A stretch of DNA of 64,000 nt from Actinopolyspora halophila DSM 43834 (GTDB taxonomy: Bacteria > Actinomycetota > Actinomycetes > Mycobacteriales > Pseudonocardiaceae), in contig NZ_AQUI01000002.1 in the NCBI RefSeq assembly GCF_000371785.1, positions 186,001 through 250,000 on the forward strand, read 5' to 3'. Of the stretch, positions 8,600 to 18,812 are shown one piece after another. The position numbers were made by a program, and so were the translations under genes. How positions within the stretch are numbered: the stretch's first letter is position 1; every line of letters starts with the position of its first letter. The notes below the pieces were generated by a model. That model made no database searches, had not been told where the DNA came from, and saw nothing but the letters and a program-made list of their open reading frames with translations.

Positions 8600-9274
8600 T
8601 CAAGTCAGGTCGGCGAAGCGCTCGACGTCCCGCGACCTCCCGGACACGATGAGGATGTCCCCGTGGTGCAGCACGGTTTCCTGGGTGGCGTAGGTGAACC
8701 CTTCGCCGAGGCGTTTGATGCCGACGACGGTCACCCCGTACTTGCTGCGCACCCTGGTTTCGGACAGGGGACGTTCCACAGCGGCGGCGGGGGCCCTGGT
8801 TTTGACGATCGCGTAGTCGTCCTCGAACTGGATGTAGTCGAGCATCCTGCCGGTGACCAGGTGGGCCACCCGCTCGCCCATGTCGTGTTCGGGGAGCACG
8901 ACGCGGTGCGCGCCGACGCGCTCCAGGATGCGGCCGTGCTGACGACTGACAGCTTTCGCCCAGATGTGGGGGATCTCGAAGTCGGCGAGCAGCGAGGTGG
9001 TCAGGATGCTGGCCTCCAGGTCGTCGCCGATGGCCACGACCGCCCTGCGGAAGTCGGGCACGTCGAGCTGGCGCAGCACCTCCGGGTCGGTGGTGTCGGC
9101 GACGGCCGCGTGGGTGACCGCATCGGAGAACTGCTGAACCAGGTGCGGCCGGTTGTCCAGGGCGAGGACTTCGGAACCGCGTTCGACCAGTTCCACGGCG
9201 AGCGATCCGCCGAAGCGGCCCAGCCCGATCACGACCACGCGTGACGGGCGTGCTTTCTGAGTGTCCTTAGCCAA
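8600..9274 (-). CDS. trkA: K+ uptake regulatory subunit, TrkA/KtrA type
   Basis: A 224-aa RCK protein. An N-terminal Rossmann fold (VVVIGLGRFGGSLA, residues 13-26) binds nucleotide, and a TrkA_C-like domain occupies about 140-224. It gates the membrane subunit encoded just upstream. The start is TTG at 9272-9274, with GGAGGAG upstream at good spacing, and overlaps the stop of the membrane-subunit gene by eight bases, implying translational coupling. A two-gene K+ system here interrupts the usual crgA-to-pabA block. Confidence 0.92.
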   Translation of the reverse strand: MAKDTQKARPSRVVVIGLGRFGGSLAVELVERGSEVLALDNRPHLVQQFSDAVTHAAVADTTDPEVLRQLDVPDFRRAVVAIGDDLEASILTTSLLADFEIPHIWAKAVSRQHGRILERVGAHRVVLPEHDMGERVAHLVTGRMLDYIQFEDDYAIVKTRAPAAAVERPLSETRVRSKYGVTVVGIKRLGEGFTYATQETVLHHGDILIVSGRSRDVERFADLT

Positions 9275-10664
9275 CGATCGGTCGCTCCTCCGGCAAATCG
9301 TAGCGGCGTCCGCGTTCCCGCAGCGCGAGCGCCGAGGCCATGGTGATCGGTCCCAACCTGCCCGTGAACATCAGGGCCGTGAGCACCAGCTCTCCCAACT
9401 GGGGAAGATGGTCCGTGATCCCGGTGGAGAGGCCTACGGTACCGAAGGCCGAGACGGATTCGAACAGCACGGCGTCCAGCCCGAAGGGCGTGAGCATCAG
9501 CAGCACCAGGGTAGCTGTGAATACCATGCCCACGGCCACGAGAACCACGGCCAGCGCCTGTCGCTGCACGCTGGTGGGGAGTTTGCGGTGCAGCACGTGC
9601 ACCTGGTATTCGCCGCGGACCTCGGTGAGGATGACGAAGGCCAGCAGCGCGAAGGTGGTGACCTTGATTCCGCCCGATGTGCCCGCGCTGCCGCCACCGA
9701 TGAACATCAGCACGTCGTTCACCAGCATCGTGGTCGAGTTGATCTCCCCCACGTCCACCGTCGTGAACCCGGCCGTTCGCGGGGTGACCCCGTGGAACAC
9801 CCCGGCCATCAGTTTGCCGCCGGTTTCGAACGAGCCGAGGGTCTCCGGGTTGTTCCACTCGAAGCCCAGGAAGACGCACACGCCTATGAGCAGCAGCGCG
9901 GCGTAGGTGTTGAGGGTGACTTTCGCGTGGAGTGTCCAGCGTCGCCGTTTCCCGCGCAGCTTCCTGCCGATCTCGAACAGCACGGGGAACCCCAGGCCGC
10001 CGATGATCACCGCGAACAGCACCGGCAGGCAGACCAGCGGGTCGGTGGCGTAGCGCTGGAGGCTGTCCGGGTACAGGGAGAACCCGGCGTTGTTGAACGC
10101 GGAGACGGCGTGGAAGACCCCGAAGTAGGCGGCGTGCCCCAGCGGTTGCCCGTACCCGTACACGAACCGGGCGGTGAGCGCACAGGAGATGAGCAGTTCG
10201 ATGGTGAGGCTGAGGGCGATGACCCCGGCGATCACCGAGCGGATGTCGCCGAGCCCGAGGCTTTTGGTCTCGGTCTGCGCGTTGCGGCGCATCCGCAGCC
10301 CGAGCCTGCGGACCACGAGCATCCCCAGCAGCGAGGCCAGGGTCATGATGCCGAGCCCGCCCACCTGGATGAGTCCGAGGATGACCAGCTCGCCGAAGGT
10401 GGACCAGTGTCCGGCGGTGTCGACCACGATCAGACCGGTCACGCACACCGCCGAGGTGGAGGTGAACAAGGCGGTCACCCAGTTGGTGGTGCCGTGCTGG
10501 GCCGAGATCGGAAGCATCAGCAGCACCGTCCCGACCAGCACCGCGAGCGCGAAGCCGATGACGACCATCCTGGCGGGGTGGCTGGCACGGGAGAGCTTGC
10601 GCAGTGGTTGCACGACGCGACGCGGGAGAGCGGGAACGCGCCGTCCGTTGCCCGTGGGGCTCAC
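9267..10664 (-). CDS. ktrB: K+ uptake membrane subunit, TrkH/KtrB type
   Basis: A 465-aa transporter of the SKT superfamily with four membrane-pore-membrane repeats. The selectivity-filter loops read SAVCVTG, SAFNNAGFS, TPRTAGFTT and SAFGTVGLSTG, each with the conserved glycine. The GTG at 10662-10664 is the chosen start: the product begins MSPTGNGRR, and the upstream frame is poor in composition. Together with the downstream RCK subunit it forms a Na+- or H+-dependent K+ importer. Its use in osmoadaptation is inferred. Confidence 0.9.
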   Translation of the reverse strand: MSPTGNGRRVPALPRRVVQPLRKLSRASHPARMVVIGFALAVLVGTVLLMLPISAQHGTTNWVTALFTSTSAVCVTGLIVVDTAGHWSTFGELVILGLIQVGGLGIMTLASLLGMLVVRRLGLRMRRNAQTETKSLGLGDIRSVIAGVIALSLTIELLISCALTARFVYGYGQPLGHAAYFGVFHAVSAFNNAGFSLYPDSLQRYATDPLVCLPVLFAVIIGGLGFPVLFEIGRKLRGKRRRWTLHAKVTLNTYAALLLIGVCVFLGFEWNNPETLGSFETGGKLMAGVFHGVTPRTAGFTTVDVGEINSTTMLVNDVLMFIGGGSAGTSGGIKVTTFALLAFVILTEVRGEYQVHVLHRKLPTSVQRQALAVVLVAVGMVFTATLVLLMLTPFGLDAVLFESVSAFGTVGLSTGITDHLPQLGELVLTALMFTGRLGPITMASALALRERGRRYDLPEERPIVG

Positions 10665-10878
10665 GGCGCCATCACCGCGTTCGAAGCTGGCGACCGACTT
10701 GTGTCCACGAGATGCGCAGGCTATCGCATCTCGGGCCGTTCGGCCGCGTGGCCCGGGGTGTTGTCGCAGCACAACGGGTGAATCGGATGTTTCGGCCCCG
10801 TTGCCGGGGGAGACGTCGGCCCCGACACGGGACCGTCCGGGGTCGCTTCGCGGGGTGGGCCACCCGTAGGCTGGTGCC

Positions 10879-11520
10879 GTGCGGGTTCTGGTGGTCGACA
10901 ACTACGACAGCTTCGTCTACAACCTGGTGCAGTACCTGGCGCAGCTCGGGGCGGAGTGCGTGGTCCGCCGCAACGACGCGGTCACGGACGCCGACGTCGA
11001 GTGGGCGGACGGTGTGCTGCTCAGCCCTGGGCCGGGCACTCCGCAGCGAGCCGGGCGTTCGATGGAGCTGGTCCCGGAGTGCGCCGCAACGGGCAAAGCG
11101 CTGCTGGGGGTGTGCCTGGGACACCAGGCCGTCGGCGCGGCACGGGGCGGGACCGTGGAGCGGGCCCCGGAGCTGCTGCACGGCAAGACCAGCGAGATCG
11201 AGCACGAGGGGGTCGGTGTTTTCACCGGCCTGCCGCATCCGGTGGTCGCGACCCGCTACCACTCGCTGACCGTCCGCCCGGACAGTGTTCCGGAGGAGTT
11301 CGACGTCACGGCCCGCACGGCGGGCGGTGTGGTCATGGGCATGCGGCACCGCGAGCTGCCGCTGGAAGGCGTCCAGTTCCACCCCGAGTCGGTGCTGACC
11401 GAGGGCGGACATCGGATGCTGGCCAACTGGATGGAAACCGCGGGGCATCCTGCCGATGAGGCGACGGTGGAGCGGTTGGAGCGCGATATGCGCGAGGTGG
11501 CCGCGAACGCGCTGCGCTGA
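10879..11520 (+). CDS. pabA: Glutamine amidotransferase component, anthranilate/aminodeoxychorismate synthase II
   Basis: A 213-aa class I glutamine amidotransferase supplying ammonia for 4-amino-4-deoxychorismate (folate) or anthranilate. The triad is Cys79 (GVCLGHQ), His168 and Glu170 (FHPES). The oxyanion region LLSPGPGTP is intact. The position matches trpG/pabA (Rv0013) next to pknB. It probably acts in folate synthesis because no trpE is adjacent, but the sequence alone cannot separate PabA from TrpG. GTG start. Confidence 0.9.
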   Translation: MRVLVVDNYDSFVYNLVQYLAQLGAECVVRRNDAVTDADVEWADGVLLSPGPGTPQRAGRSMELVPECAATGKALLGVCLGHQAVGAARGGTVERAPELLHGKTSEIEHEGVGVFTGLPHPVVATRYHSLTVRPDSVPEEFDVTARTAGGVVMGMRHRELPLEGVQFHPESVLTEGGHRMLANWMETAGHPADEATVERLERDMREVAANALR

Positions 11521-11579
11521 CCCGGCAGCGGGCTCTTTCCGGCTGTCCGGCCGCTCCGCGACGAACCTCTCGCCCGCGG

Positions 11580-11987
11580 TCAGCGCAACCTGTCCAGCGC
11601 GTCCTGCCAGGCCACCCGCAGCGGGTGGGTGTCGTAGACGAACCTGAGCTCCGAGATCAACCCGTCCGCGTCGAGAGTGATCACGTCGATGCAGTCGAAG
11701 TTGGGCGGATTGTCGGCCGCCGCGGTCCAGTCGTAGCGGAAGCGTACGGCGGCGCGGTGCGGATCGGTGGTGGAGACGAAGACCTCCTGGGCGGTTATCT
11801 CCGCACGTTGCAGCGTCGCTGCGAGTTCGGGGTAGAACTCCCGGGCCGGGATCTTGCCCTGCATGGGGGAGGAGACCACACCCTCTTCGGCGAAGAGCCG
11901 CAGTACGCCGGGAACGTCACCGGCGTCGAGCAGCCGCACGTAGTGCTCGACGGTCTCCGAAACCTGAGTCACTTCCCCCGAAGTCAT
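11580..11987 (-). CDS. SnoaL/NTF2-like fold protein
   Basis: A 135-aa cone-shaped alpha+beta protein of the nuclear-transport-factor-2 superfamily: VEHYVRLLDAGDVPGVLRLFAEEGVVSSP at the N-terminus, and the beta strand FDCIDVITLDADGLISELRFVYD near the end. Members include ketosteroid isomerases and polyketide cyclases; the acid and Tyr residues are not enough to assign a reaction. It lies convergent to pabA, downstream of and on the same strand as pknB but beyond the operon hairpin. Confidence 0.75.
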   Translation of the reverse strand: MTSGEVTQVSETVEHYVRLLDAGDVPGVLRLFAEEGVVSSPMQGKIPAREFYPELAATLQRAEITAQEVFVSTTDPHRAAVRFRYDWTAAADNPPNFDCIDVITLDADGLISELRFVYDTHPLRVAWQDALDRLR

Positions 11988-12023
11988 ACCGCGACCCTAG
12001 TAGGAGTCCGTTGCCTCGGTTCG

Positions 12024-12052
12024 GGTGGCGGAACCTCCCGCGGACTCTCGCG
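12024..12052 (-). repeat. Fragment of the intergenic repeat (right end)
   Basis: gggtggcggaacctcccgcg and the following ctctcgc match the right end (reverse complement) of the type A repeat. The core hairpin is absent, so this is a truncated or diverged copy. Confidence 0.35.
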
Positions 12053-12104
12053 ACAGTCCCACGGTCACGCGGTCCGGCGCCACCACGCGGTGGACGCGCC
12101 CGGG

Positions 12105-12143
12105 GCGCCACCGCCCCACCCGGGCCGGGTGGGGCGGTGGCGC
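12105..12143 (-). terminator. 17-bp hairpin ending the fha-pkn operon
   Basis: Arms 12105-12121 and 12127-12143 are perfectly complementary over 17 bases around a GGGCC loop, five bases past the pknB stop. There is no T-run, as is common in high-GC actinomycetes. It probably terminates the seven-gene operon and stabilises its mRNA 3' end. Confidence 0.7.
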
Positions 12144-12148
12144 GCCAG

Positions 12149-14119
12149 TTACGGGAACAGTCCGTCGCTGGTCTCCGTGGAACTGCTGGAGCTCGGCGTT
12201 TCCTGTTCCGTGCCGATGTAGAGGGTGACGCTCTGGTTCTTGTCGATCTCGGATCCCGTCGACGGGGAGGTGGACACCACGGTGTCCTCCTTGGAGGAGT
12301 CCGAAACGGGCTTGTCCTCCGTGGAGACGTTGCCCTCGAAGCCCTTGTCGCGGAGGGCCTTCTTGGCCTCGGAGGCTTCCAGCCCGCTCAGATCGGGCAT
12401 CTGCATCTGCGAACCGTTCGACACCGACAGCGTGATCGTGTCACCGGGTTCGGCCTTCGCTCCTCCCGAGGGGCTCTGCTTCACCACGGTACCGGCCTTC
12501 TCGGCCGAGTCCACCCGTTCGGTGGAGACATCGAACTCGGAGGAGGTCAGCGTCTGCTTGGCCTGGGCAAGTTGGAGGTTGGTGACGTCCGGCACCGGCT
12601 GCTTCTGGACGGCCTCGCCGATGGTGATCCTGACGACCGTCCCCTTCATGACCTCGCCATCCTCGCTCTGGTCCAGGACCTTGCCGACCTTGCTCTGGTC
12701 CTCGACCGGCTTCGTGTCGCGCTGAGGGTCCAGCTTCAGCCCCTTGTCCTGGAGCGCTTGCTGGGCCTCGGGGATCGTCCGTCCGCTCAGGTCGGGCACC
12801 TGCACCTGTTCGGGACCGATCCCCTTGTACAGGATTATTTGCCTGTCCGGCGAATACGTCCCCTTGGCCGGCTTCTGGTCGACCACGGTGTCCTCCGCGT
12901 CGGCTGGGGAGTGCTTGTCCTGAACCCGCACGTTCTGGAAACCGGCATCGCGCACTGCGCCCTCTGCCACCTCCGCGAGCTGCCCCTCGTAGGAGCCGAG
13001 CTGGATCTTCTCCGCCTGTTGGGGACCACCGCCGACCATCATCGCGGCGAGTCCGGCGACCACGGCGAAGGCGGCCACGCACGCGAAGGTGACCAGCCCG
13101 ATCGTCCAGCGCCTGCGCCGCTTGCGGTCCTGCTCCTCGTAACCGTCGTCGTCGGGGGGGATCGCAGCCCCGGTCTCCGTCGGCGGAGGCTGCTCGTGGT
13201 TGACCCTCGTGGGCTCCGGCTCGCCCATCTTCTCGGTGTCCTCGTCCGCGGACGCCGTCGGCAGCGGTGCCTTCGGCCGCTGCCCCGACAGCACCCGGAC
13301 CAGGTCCGTGCGCATCTCCGCCGCCGACTGGTAGCGGTTCTCCGGGCTCTTGCTGAGCGCTTTCAGCACCACGGCGTCCAGCGCGTCCGGTACCTGGCCG
13401 TTGGAGTCGGAGGGTTTGTTCGGCTGCTCCCTGACGTGCTGGTAGGCCACGGCCACCGGGGAGTCGCCCGTGAACGGCGGTTCCCCGCAGAGCAGTTCGA
13501 ACAGCACGCAGCCGGACGCGTAGACGTCGCTGCGCGCGTCGACGGTCTCCCCCCTGGCCTGCTCGGGGGAGAGGTACTGGGCCGTTCCGATCACCGCGGC
13601 GGTCTGGGTCACCGCAGCCTGGCCGTCCGCCACCGCCCGCGCGATCCCGAAGTCCATCACCTTCACCGCGCCGGAGTCGGTGATCATGATGTTGGCCGGT
13701 TTCACGTCCCGGTGAACGATGCCGTTCCGGTGGCTGAAGTCGAGCGCGGCGGAAGCGTCCGCCATGACTTCCATCGCGCGGCGGGGGGCCAGCGGCCCCT
13801 CGCTCTTGACCACGTCACGTAGCGTCCTGCCGCTGACGTACTCCATGACGATGTACGGCAGCGGTCCGTTCTCCGAGTCGGTCTCGCCCGTGTCGTACAC
13901 GGCCACGATCGCCGGGTGGTTCAGCGCGGCGGCGTTCTGGGCCTCTCGGCGGAAGCGCAGCTGAAAGGTCGGGTCCCTGGCGAGGTCCGCACGCAGCACC
14001 TTCACGGCGACATCCCGGCCGAGCCGAACGTCCCGGCCACGGTGCACCTCGGACATGCCGCCGTAACCGAGGGGGTCCTCGATCTCGTAACGGTTGGAGA
14101 GAAGTCGCGGTGAGCTCAT
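12149..14119 (-). CDS. pknB: Ser/Thr protein kinase PknB with four PASTA domains
   Basis: A 656-aa essential-type receptor kinase. The kinase domain (1 to about 275) has Lys40, the HRD Asp138 and the DFG Asp156. The activation loop has Thr171/Thr173 in [17 protein letters not shown], the same positions as in M. tuberculosis PknB. A linker and basic stop (RKRRRR) lead to a membrane helix (about 338-362). Four extracellular PASTA repeats (to about 645) bind muropeptides or lipid II. The ATG overlaps the pknA stop as ATGA (14116-14119), so the two are translationally coupled. It regulates peptidoglycan synthesis and division with PstP as the opposing phosphatase. Confidence 0.97.
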   Translation of the reverse strand: MSSPRLLSNRYEIEDPLGYGGMSEVHRGRDVRLGRDVAVKVLRADLARDPTFQLRFRREAQNAAALNHPAIVAVYDTGETDSENGPLPYIVMEYVSGRTLRDVVKSEGPLAPRRAMEVMADASAALDFSHRNGIVHRDVKPANIMITDSGAVKVMDFGIARAVADGQAAVTQTAAVIGTAQYLSPEQARGETVDARSDVYASGCVLFELLCGEPPFTGDSPVAVAYQHVREQPNKPSDSNGQVPDALDAVVLKALSKSPENRYQSAAEMRTDLVRVLSGQRPKAPLPTASADEDTEKMGEPEPTRVNHEQPPPTETGAAIPPDDDGYEEQDRKRRRRWTIGLVTFACVAAFAVVAGLAAMMVGGGPQQAEKIQLGSYEGQLAEVAEGAVRDAGFQNVRVQDKHSPADAEDTVVDQKPAKGTYSPDRQIILYKGIGPEQVQVPDLSGRTIPEAQQALQDKGLKLDPQRDTKPVEDQSKVGKVLDQSEDGEVMKGTVVRITIGEAVQKQPVPDVTNLQLAQAKQTLTSSEFDVSTERVDSAEKAGTVVKQSPSGGAKAEPGDTITLSVSNGSQMQMPDLSGLEASEAKKALRDKGFEGNVSTEDKPVSDSSKEDTVVSTSPSTGSEIDKNQSVTLYIGTEQETPSSSSSTETSDGLFP

Positions 14120-15894
14120 CGCTGCGTCGTCCCGATCTGTGTCCACGAGCGTCCCATCAAATTGCCCCAAAAGCCTGTGACAGCCGATATGGTCCAGGTC
14201 TGGGCGCGGTGCGCGGTCCCCCCGACTCCATACGTACCGGCTTCCCGTTGCTCACCCCGTGCGGCTGTTCCCGTCGCGGTGTGCGTGGTGGTCGACGAGA
14301 TCGGCTGCTTCCGGCGCGCAGCGGAGCTCCACGAGCTGATCGCCGAGGTGGGAGCGTGCGAGAGCCACCCCTCAGGATGCCGTAACGAGCTCGTGTTGAA
14401 CTCCCCTGTCGAAGCGAAATCGGCCAATCTCACACGACCCGTGGTGTCCTGTCGAACACTTTCCGAAAGCGTCACTGTTCCCGTGATCTCGTCGTCGACT
14501 CCGTGCGCGGGCAGTGCGGCGTAGTGGTTGTAGGCCAACGCGGCCGCGGCACCGCAGGCGAGCACCAGCACCACTACGACGATCACCACCCAGAGAGTCG
14601 TTCCGCGCCCCGCTCCGTGTTTCTTCACCGGCGGTACGTACTGGTTTCCGCCCGCCTGCGGGTTTCCCGGAGCCGGCTGCGGGGGGATGACTCCGGGCGG
14701 AACCGTGCCCGAGGGCTGTGCCCCCGTGGGCTGCGGAGGTCCTGGCGGTGCACCGCCAGGAGGTGGTGTGTTTCCCGGAGTGTTCGGGAACACGTGCCTG
14801 CCGGTCTGCTGGTGCCCGACACCCTGCTGCTGGTTGATGGTCGGGTGCTGCGTTCCCGTGCGGGGGTGGCCGCCGTGCTGCGGGGGCGGCGTCGCCATGG
14901 GCTGCTGTTGCTGCGGCTGTCCGTGCTGCTGCGGCGTTACTTGCTGTGGGGTGACCTGCTGTGGGGTGACCTGCTGGGGAGGCGCGGTCTGCCCCGGTCC
15001 GGCAGGCCCCGGGCCGGGAGGCTGCGGCGAGTTCAGCGCGAGTGGCGCGGGCAGCGGTCTGCCCGCGCGCACACTGGCCACGGCGTTGGCGAATTCCCCG
15101 CCCTCGCCGTAGCGCATACGCGGATCCTTGACCAGGGTGGCCTCGATCAGCGCACGCGTGCCCGGAGGTACGTCGGGCGGCAGCGGTGGTGCCATGTCGC
15201 GGATGTGCATCATCGCCACGGTCACGGCGTTGTCGGACAGGAACGGGCGGTGACCCCGCAGGCATTCGTATCCGACCACGGCCAGCGAGTAAACGTCGCT
15301 GGAAGGGGTGGCCTCGCTGCCCAGCGCCTGCTCGGGGGAGATGTAGTGCGCGGTCCCCATGACCATCCCGGAGCGGGTGACGGGGGCCGCATCGGCGGCC
15401 TTGGCGATCCCGAAGTCCGTCAACTTGATGGTCCCGTCCGGGGTGACCAGGATGTTTCCCGGCTTCACATCGCGATGTACCAGGCCGCGCCGATGCGCGG
15501 CGTGCAGGGCGTTGCCCGCCTGCTCCAGCATCTCCAGGGTGTGCTCGGCGGCGATGCGCCCCTCCTTGGCCAGGATCGCCGCGAGCGGCTCGCCCTCGAC
15601 GTGCTCCATGACCAGGTAGGCGGTGTCCTCGGGACCGTCCGGAACGGCCGCGGTCTCGCCGTAGTCGTGCACCGCCGCGATGCCGGGGTGGTTCAGCGAG
15701 GCCGTGGTGCGGGCCTCGGTGCGGAACCGGTGCAGGAACTCGGCGTCGCCGCACAGTTCCGGCTTGAGTATCTTGACGGCCACCGTCCGGTCCAGCCGCA
15801 CATCGACGGCCTGCCAGACTTCGCCCATGCCACCGACCGCGATGCGCTGGGCGAGCCGATAGCGCTCGGCGAGCGTTTGACCGGAATTCGGCAC
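14116..15894 (-). CDS. pknA: Ser/Thr protein kinase PknA with an unusual C-terminal tail
   Basis: A 592-aa membrane kinase. The kinase domain covers 1-275 with Lys41, HRD Asp142 and DFG Asp160. A 155-residue Pro/Gln-rich juxtamembrane region has three QQVTP repeats. The membrane helix is about 433-455. The 137 residues after it are odd: low similarity to anything, lower third-position GC, rare codons including a TTA, and no domain. Mycobacterial PknA has only a short tail here. The frame nevertheless reaches the ATGA overlap with pknB. GTG start three bases after the pbpA stop. Acts on division and septal proteins. Confidence 0.93.
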   Translation of the reverse strand: MPNSGQTLAERYRLAQRIAVGGMGEVWQAVDVRLDRTVAVKILKPELCGDAEFLHRFRTEARTTASLNHPGIAAVHDYGETAAVPDGPEDTAYLVMEHVEGEPLAAILAKEGRIAAEHTLEMLEQAGNALHAAHRRGLVHRDVKPGNILVTPDGTIKLTDFGIAKAADAAPVTRSGMVMGTAHYISPEQALGSEATPSSDVYSLAVVGYECLRGHRPFLSDNAVTVAMMHIRDMAPPLPPDVPPGTRALIEATLVKDPRMRYGEGGEFANAVASVRAGRPLPAPLALNSPQPPGPGPAGPGQTAPPQQVTPQQVTPQQVTPQQHGQPQQQQPMATPPPQHGGHPRTGTQHPTINQQQGVGHQQTGRHVFPNTPGNTPPPGGAPPGPPQPTGAQPSGTVPPGVIPPQPAPGNPQAGGNQYVPPVKKHGAGRGTTLWVVIVVVVLVLACGAAAALAYNHYAALPAHGVDDEITGTVTLSESVRQDTTGRVRLADFASTGEFNTSSLRHPEGWLSHAPTSAISSWSSAARRKQPISSTTTHTATGTAARGEQREAGTYGVGGTAHRAQTWTISAVTGFWGNLMGRSWTQIGTTQR

Positions 15895-15897
15895 CCG

Positions 15898-17361
15898 TCA
15901 GCCACCCCCCTGAAGGCCTGCGCGGATAACGGCGCGCGCCACCGGAGCGGCGATCTTGCTCCCGGTCGCGTTCGCCCCGACGTTGCCGCCGTCCTCCACG
16001 ACGGCGGCCACCGCGATCTTGGGGTTCTCCGCGGGGGCGAAGGCCACGTACCACCCGTGGGGGTCCTTGCCCGAGCCGTGCTGTGCGGTCCCCGTCTTGG
16101 ACGCGATCTGCACCCCGCTGATCTTGCCCTCGTTACCGGCGTGCTGTTCGGCCTTGACCATCATGTCCCGGATGGTGTGCGCGGTGTCGCCGGGAACGGC
16201 CTGGCTCAGCTGCTCGGGCTCGGTGCGTTCGAGTACGGACATGTCGGGGGCCAGCGTCTTGTCCACCAGGTGCGGCTTCATCATCTTGCCGTCGTTGGCG
16301 ATCGCCGCGGCCACCATCGCGTTCTGCATCGGGGTCATGCGCACGTCGCGCTGGCCGATCCCGGTCTGGTACAGCGGGGCGGGGCCGTTGATCTCACCGA
16401 GCGAGGAGTCGGCAACGCCCATCGGGACGTTCAGGTCCGCGCCGAAGCCGAAGCTCCGGGCGGTCTCGCGCAGCTTCTGCTCGCCGACATCACCGGCCAC
16501 CTCGGCGAAGGCCGTGTTGCAGGAACGCGCCATGGCCTCCCACAGCGGTGCGGTCGGCATCGTCCCGCAGGTGTTGTTGCCGTAGTTGGGCAGCGTCGCG
16601 TCGCTCTTGGGCAAGTCGATCGAGGGCGCGGCCGTCACCTGGGTGTCGTAGTCGTACTTGCCGGACTCCAGCGCGGCGGCCGCCGTGATCAGCTTGAAGG
16701 TGGACCCCGGCGGGTACAGCGTCGAGGTGGCCCGGTTGACCATCGGGTCACCGGGGGCGTCCTTGAGCTCGTTCCAGGCCTCCGCCTGCTCGTTGCGCGA
16801 CTGGCCCGCGAACTTGTTCGGGTCGTAGGACGGGGCGTTGGCCATCGCCAGTATCGACCCGTCCTGCGGGTTCAGGGCCACCACCGAGCCGCGCACACCG
16901 TCCCCCGCGAGCTGTTGGTAGGCGGCGCGCTGCATCTCGGGGTTCAGGGTCAGCTCGACGTTGCCGCCCTTCTTCTCCTCGCCGGTGATCATGCCCTGCA
17001 GCCTGTTGAACGCCAGCGAGTCGGCGTTGCCGTTGAGCACCTCGTCCTCGGACCGTTCGACCCCCTTGGACCCGTAGACGAACGAGTAGAAGCCGGTGGC
17101 GGGGGAGAAGGCCGGGCCGTTCGCGTACTTGCGCTCGTACTTGAACCGTTCCCCACCGGTGGGCTCGGAGCTGGCCAGCAGCTTGCCGTTCGCGATCAGC
17201 TGTCCACGCGGCGTGGAGTACTCCTGGTACAGCGTCCGCTGGTTCCCGGACTGCGAACGAAGTTCGTCGGCGCGGATGACCTGCACATAGGTGGCGTTGG
17301 CCAGCAGCAGCACGATCATCGCCATCATGGCCATCGCCACTCGACGCAGTGGCTTGTTCAT
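15898..17361 (-). CDS. pbpA: Class B penicillin-binding protein PbpA
   Basis: A 487-aa monofunctional transpeptidase. An N-terminal membrane anchor (about 8-25) is followed by a dimerisation domain (PRGQLI at 51-56) and the transpeptidase domain, with Ser220-Thr-Phe-Lys223, SCN (280-282) and KTGTA near 423. It cross-links peptidoglycan at the septum or pole in partnership with the SEDS protein RodA encoded just before it. The ATG overlaps the rodA stop (ATGA, 17358-17361). Length and context match mycobacterial PbpA (Rv0016c). Confidence 0.96.
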   Translation of the reverse strand: MNKPLRRVAMAMMAMIVLLLANATYVQVIRADELRSQSGNQRTLYQEYSTPRGQLIANGKLLASSEPTGGERFKYERKYANGPAFSPATGFYSFVYGSKGVERSEDEVLNGNADSLAFNRLQGMITGEEKKGGNVELTLNPEMQRAAYQQLAGDGVRGSVVALNPQDGSILAMANAPSYDPNKFAGQSRNEQAEAWNELKDAPGDPMVNRATSTLYPPGSTFKLITAAAALESGKYDYDTQVTAAPSIDLPKSDATLPNYGNNTCGTMPTAPLWEAMARSCNTAFAEVAGDVGEQKLRETARSFGFGADLNVPMGVADSSLGEINGPAPLYQTGIGQRDVRMTPMQNAMVAAAIANDGKMMKPHLVDKTLAPDMSVLERTEPEQLSQAVPGDTAHTIRDMMVKAEQHAGNEGKISGVQIASKTGTAQHGSGKDPHGWYVAFAPAENPKIAVAAVVEDGGNVGANATGSKIAAPVARAVIRAGLQGGG

Positions 17362-18812
17362 CGTGGACGCTCCACCAACTCGGTATGTGCCTCGGCGATC
17401 GGGGGTTGCTTCGGTTGCGGTTTGCTCGGCTGCTGGGGCCGCCTCGACGAGTCGGAGATCCGCAGCAGCAGGGCCACCAGCATGTAGTTGCCGACCAGCG
17501 AGGACCCACCCGCCGCGAGGAACGGTGTGGTCAACCCGGTCAGCGGGATCAGCCCGGTGACGCCACCGGCGACCACGAAGACCTGGAAGGAGATCGTGAA
17601 GGCCAGTCCGCCCGCCAGCAGCTTGCCGAACGAGTCCCGCGCCGCCAGCGCCACCCGCAGGCCGCGCGCGGTCAGCAGCAGGTACACCAGCAGGAAGACC
17701 GCCAGCCCCAGCAGCCCGAGCTCCTCGGCGGCGGTGGAGAGGATGAAGTCACTCTTGGCGTACGGGACGATGGCCGGTCTGCCACCACCGAGCCCGGAGC
17801 CGCCGATCCCGCCTTCGGCCATGCCGAACAGCGCCTTGCGTAGCTGGTAACCGCTGCTACCGCTGGTCAGCGGGTTCAACCAGGCGTTCACGCGCTCCTG
17901 CAGGTGCCCGAACAGCGGGTAGGCCACTACGCAGCCCAGGGCGAACAGCGAAAGACCGATCGCTATCCACACCGCGCGCTCGGTGGCGATGTAGATCATC
18001 ACCAGCACGATGCCGAAGAACAGCAGCGAGGTCCCCAGATCGCGTTCCAGGACCACGATCCCGATCGAGGCGGCCCAGGCGACCAGCACCGGGGCGAGGT
18101 CCCGCGCCCTGGGGAAGTCGATACCGAGGAACCGGCGGCCCGCCGTGGTGAACAGCTCCCGCTTGGAGACGAGGAACGCGGCGAAGAAGATCAGCAGCAG
18201 TATCTTGGCGAACTCGGCTGGCTGGAAGGACAGCGAGCCGATGCGGATCCACAGCTTCGCGCCGTTGATGGGAGGTGCGATGAAACCGGGCAGTACCGCG
18301 GGCAGTGCCAGCGCGACCAGCCCGACCAGCCCGCAGGTGTAGGCGTACTTGGCCAGGGTGCGGTGGTCCGAGACGACCTTGAGCACAAGGACGAACAGCA
18401 CCAGTCCGATGGCCGTGTAGGCCACCTGCGAGGGCGCGGAGGCGGCGGGCCCCTCGGGTTCGGTGGCGTTGCCGATGTCGACGCGGTGGATCAGCACCAG
18501 CCCGAACCCGTTGAGGAAGGCCACCAGTGGCAGGATCAGCGGGTCCCCGTACGGAGCCCAGCGCCGAACGGCCAGGTGTGTCAGGCCGAACAGGGCGAGG
18601 AAGGCGAGACCGTAGTAGAGGATCTGGGTGCCGGGCTGGGACTCCTGGTTGATGCTGATCAGGGCCAGCGCGGAGGTCACGAGCACGGCGACGAAGCCGA
18701 GCATGACGAGCTCGATGCCGCGCCGGTTCGGTGTTCTGGGCGGGTTCGTCGCCTCCTGGGCGCTCGAACCCGAGGTGCTCGGAGTTCCGGGATCGGTCTC
18801 GGTGGGGGCCAT
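17358..18812 (-). CDS. rodA: SEDS-family peptidoglycan glycosyltransferase RodA
   Basis: A 484-aa polytopic protein of the FtsW/RodA/SpoVE family that polymerises lipid II. Family motifs include SFQPAEFAKI, the catalytic-region ERDLGTSLLF (Asp), NPLTSGSSGYQ, and KSDFILSTAAEELGLLG. About ten to twelve membrane helices follow a polar N-terminus of 33 residues. The ATG at 18810-18812 shares one base with the pstP stop (TGATG). An alternative TTG one codon earlier exists. Works with PbpA. Confidence 0.95.
   Translation of the reverse strand: MAPTETDPGTPSTSGSSAQEATNPPRTPNRRGIELVMLGFVAVLVTSALALISINQESQPGTQILYYGLAFLALFGLTHLAVRRWAPYGDPLILPLVAFLNGFGLVLIHRVDIGNATEPEGPAASAPSQVAYTAIGLVLFVLVLKVVSDHRTLAKYAYTCGLVGLVALALPAVLPGFIAPPINGAKLWIRIGSLSFQPAEFAKILLLIFFAAFLVSKRELFTTAGRRFLGIDFPRARDLAPVLVAWAASIGIVVLERDLGTSLLFFGIVLVMIYIATERAVWIAIGLSLFALGCVVAYPLFGHLQERVNAWLNPLTSGSSGYQLRKALFGMAEGGIGGSGLGGGRPAIVPYAKSDFILSTAAEELGLLGLAVFLLVYLLLTARGLRVALAARDSFGKLLAGGLAFTISFQVFVVAGGVTGLIPLTGLTTPFLAAGGSSLVGNYMLVALLLRISDSSRRPQQPSKPQPKQPPIAEAHTELVERPR

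Noticed and set aside
14503-17487. 994-codon plus-strand frame opposite pknA and pbpA
   Set aside because: Antisense to two certain, motif-complete genes; no domain content.
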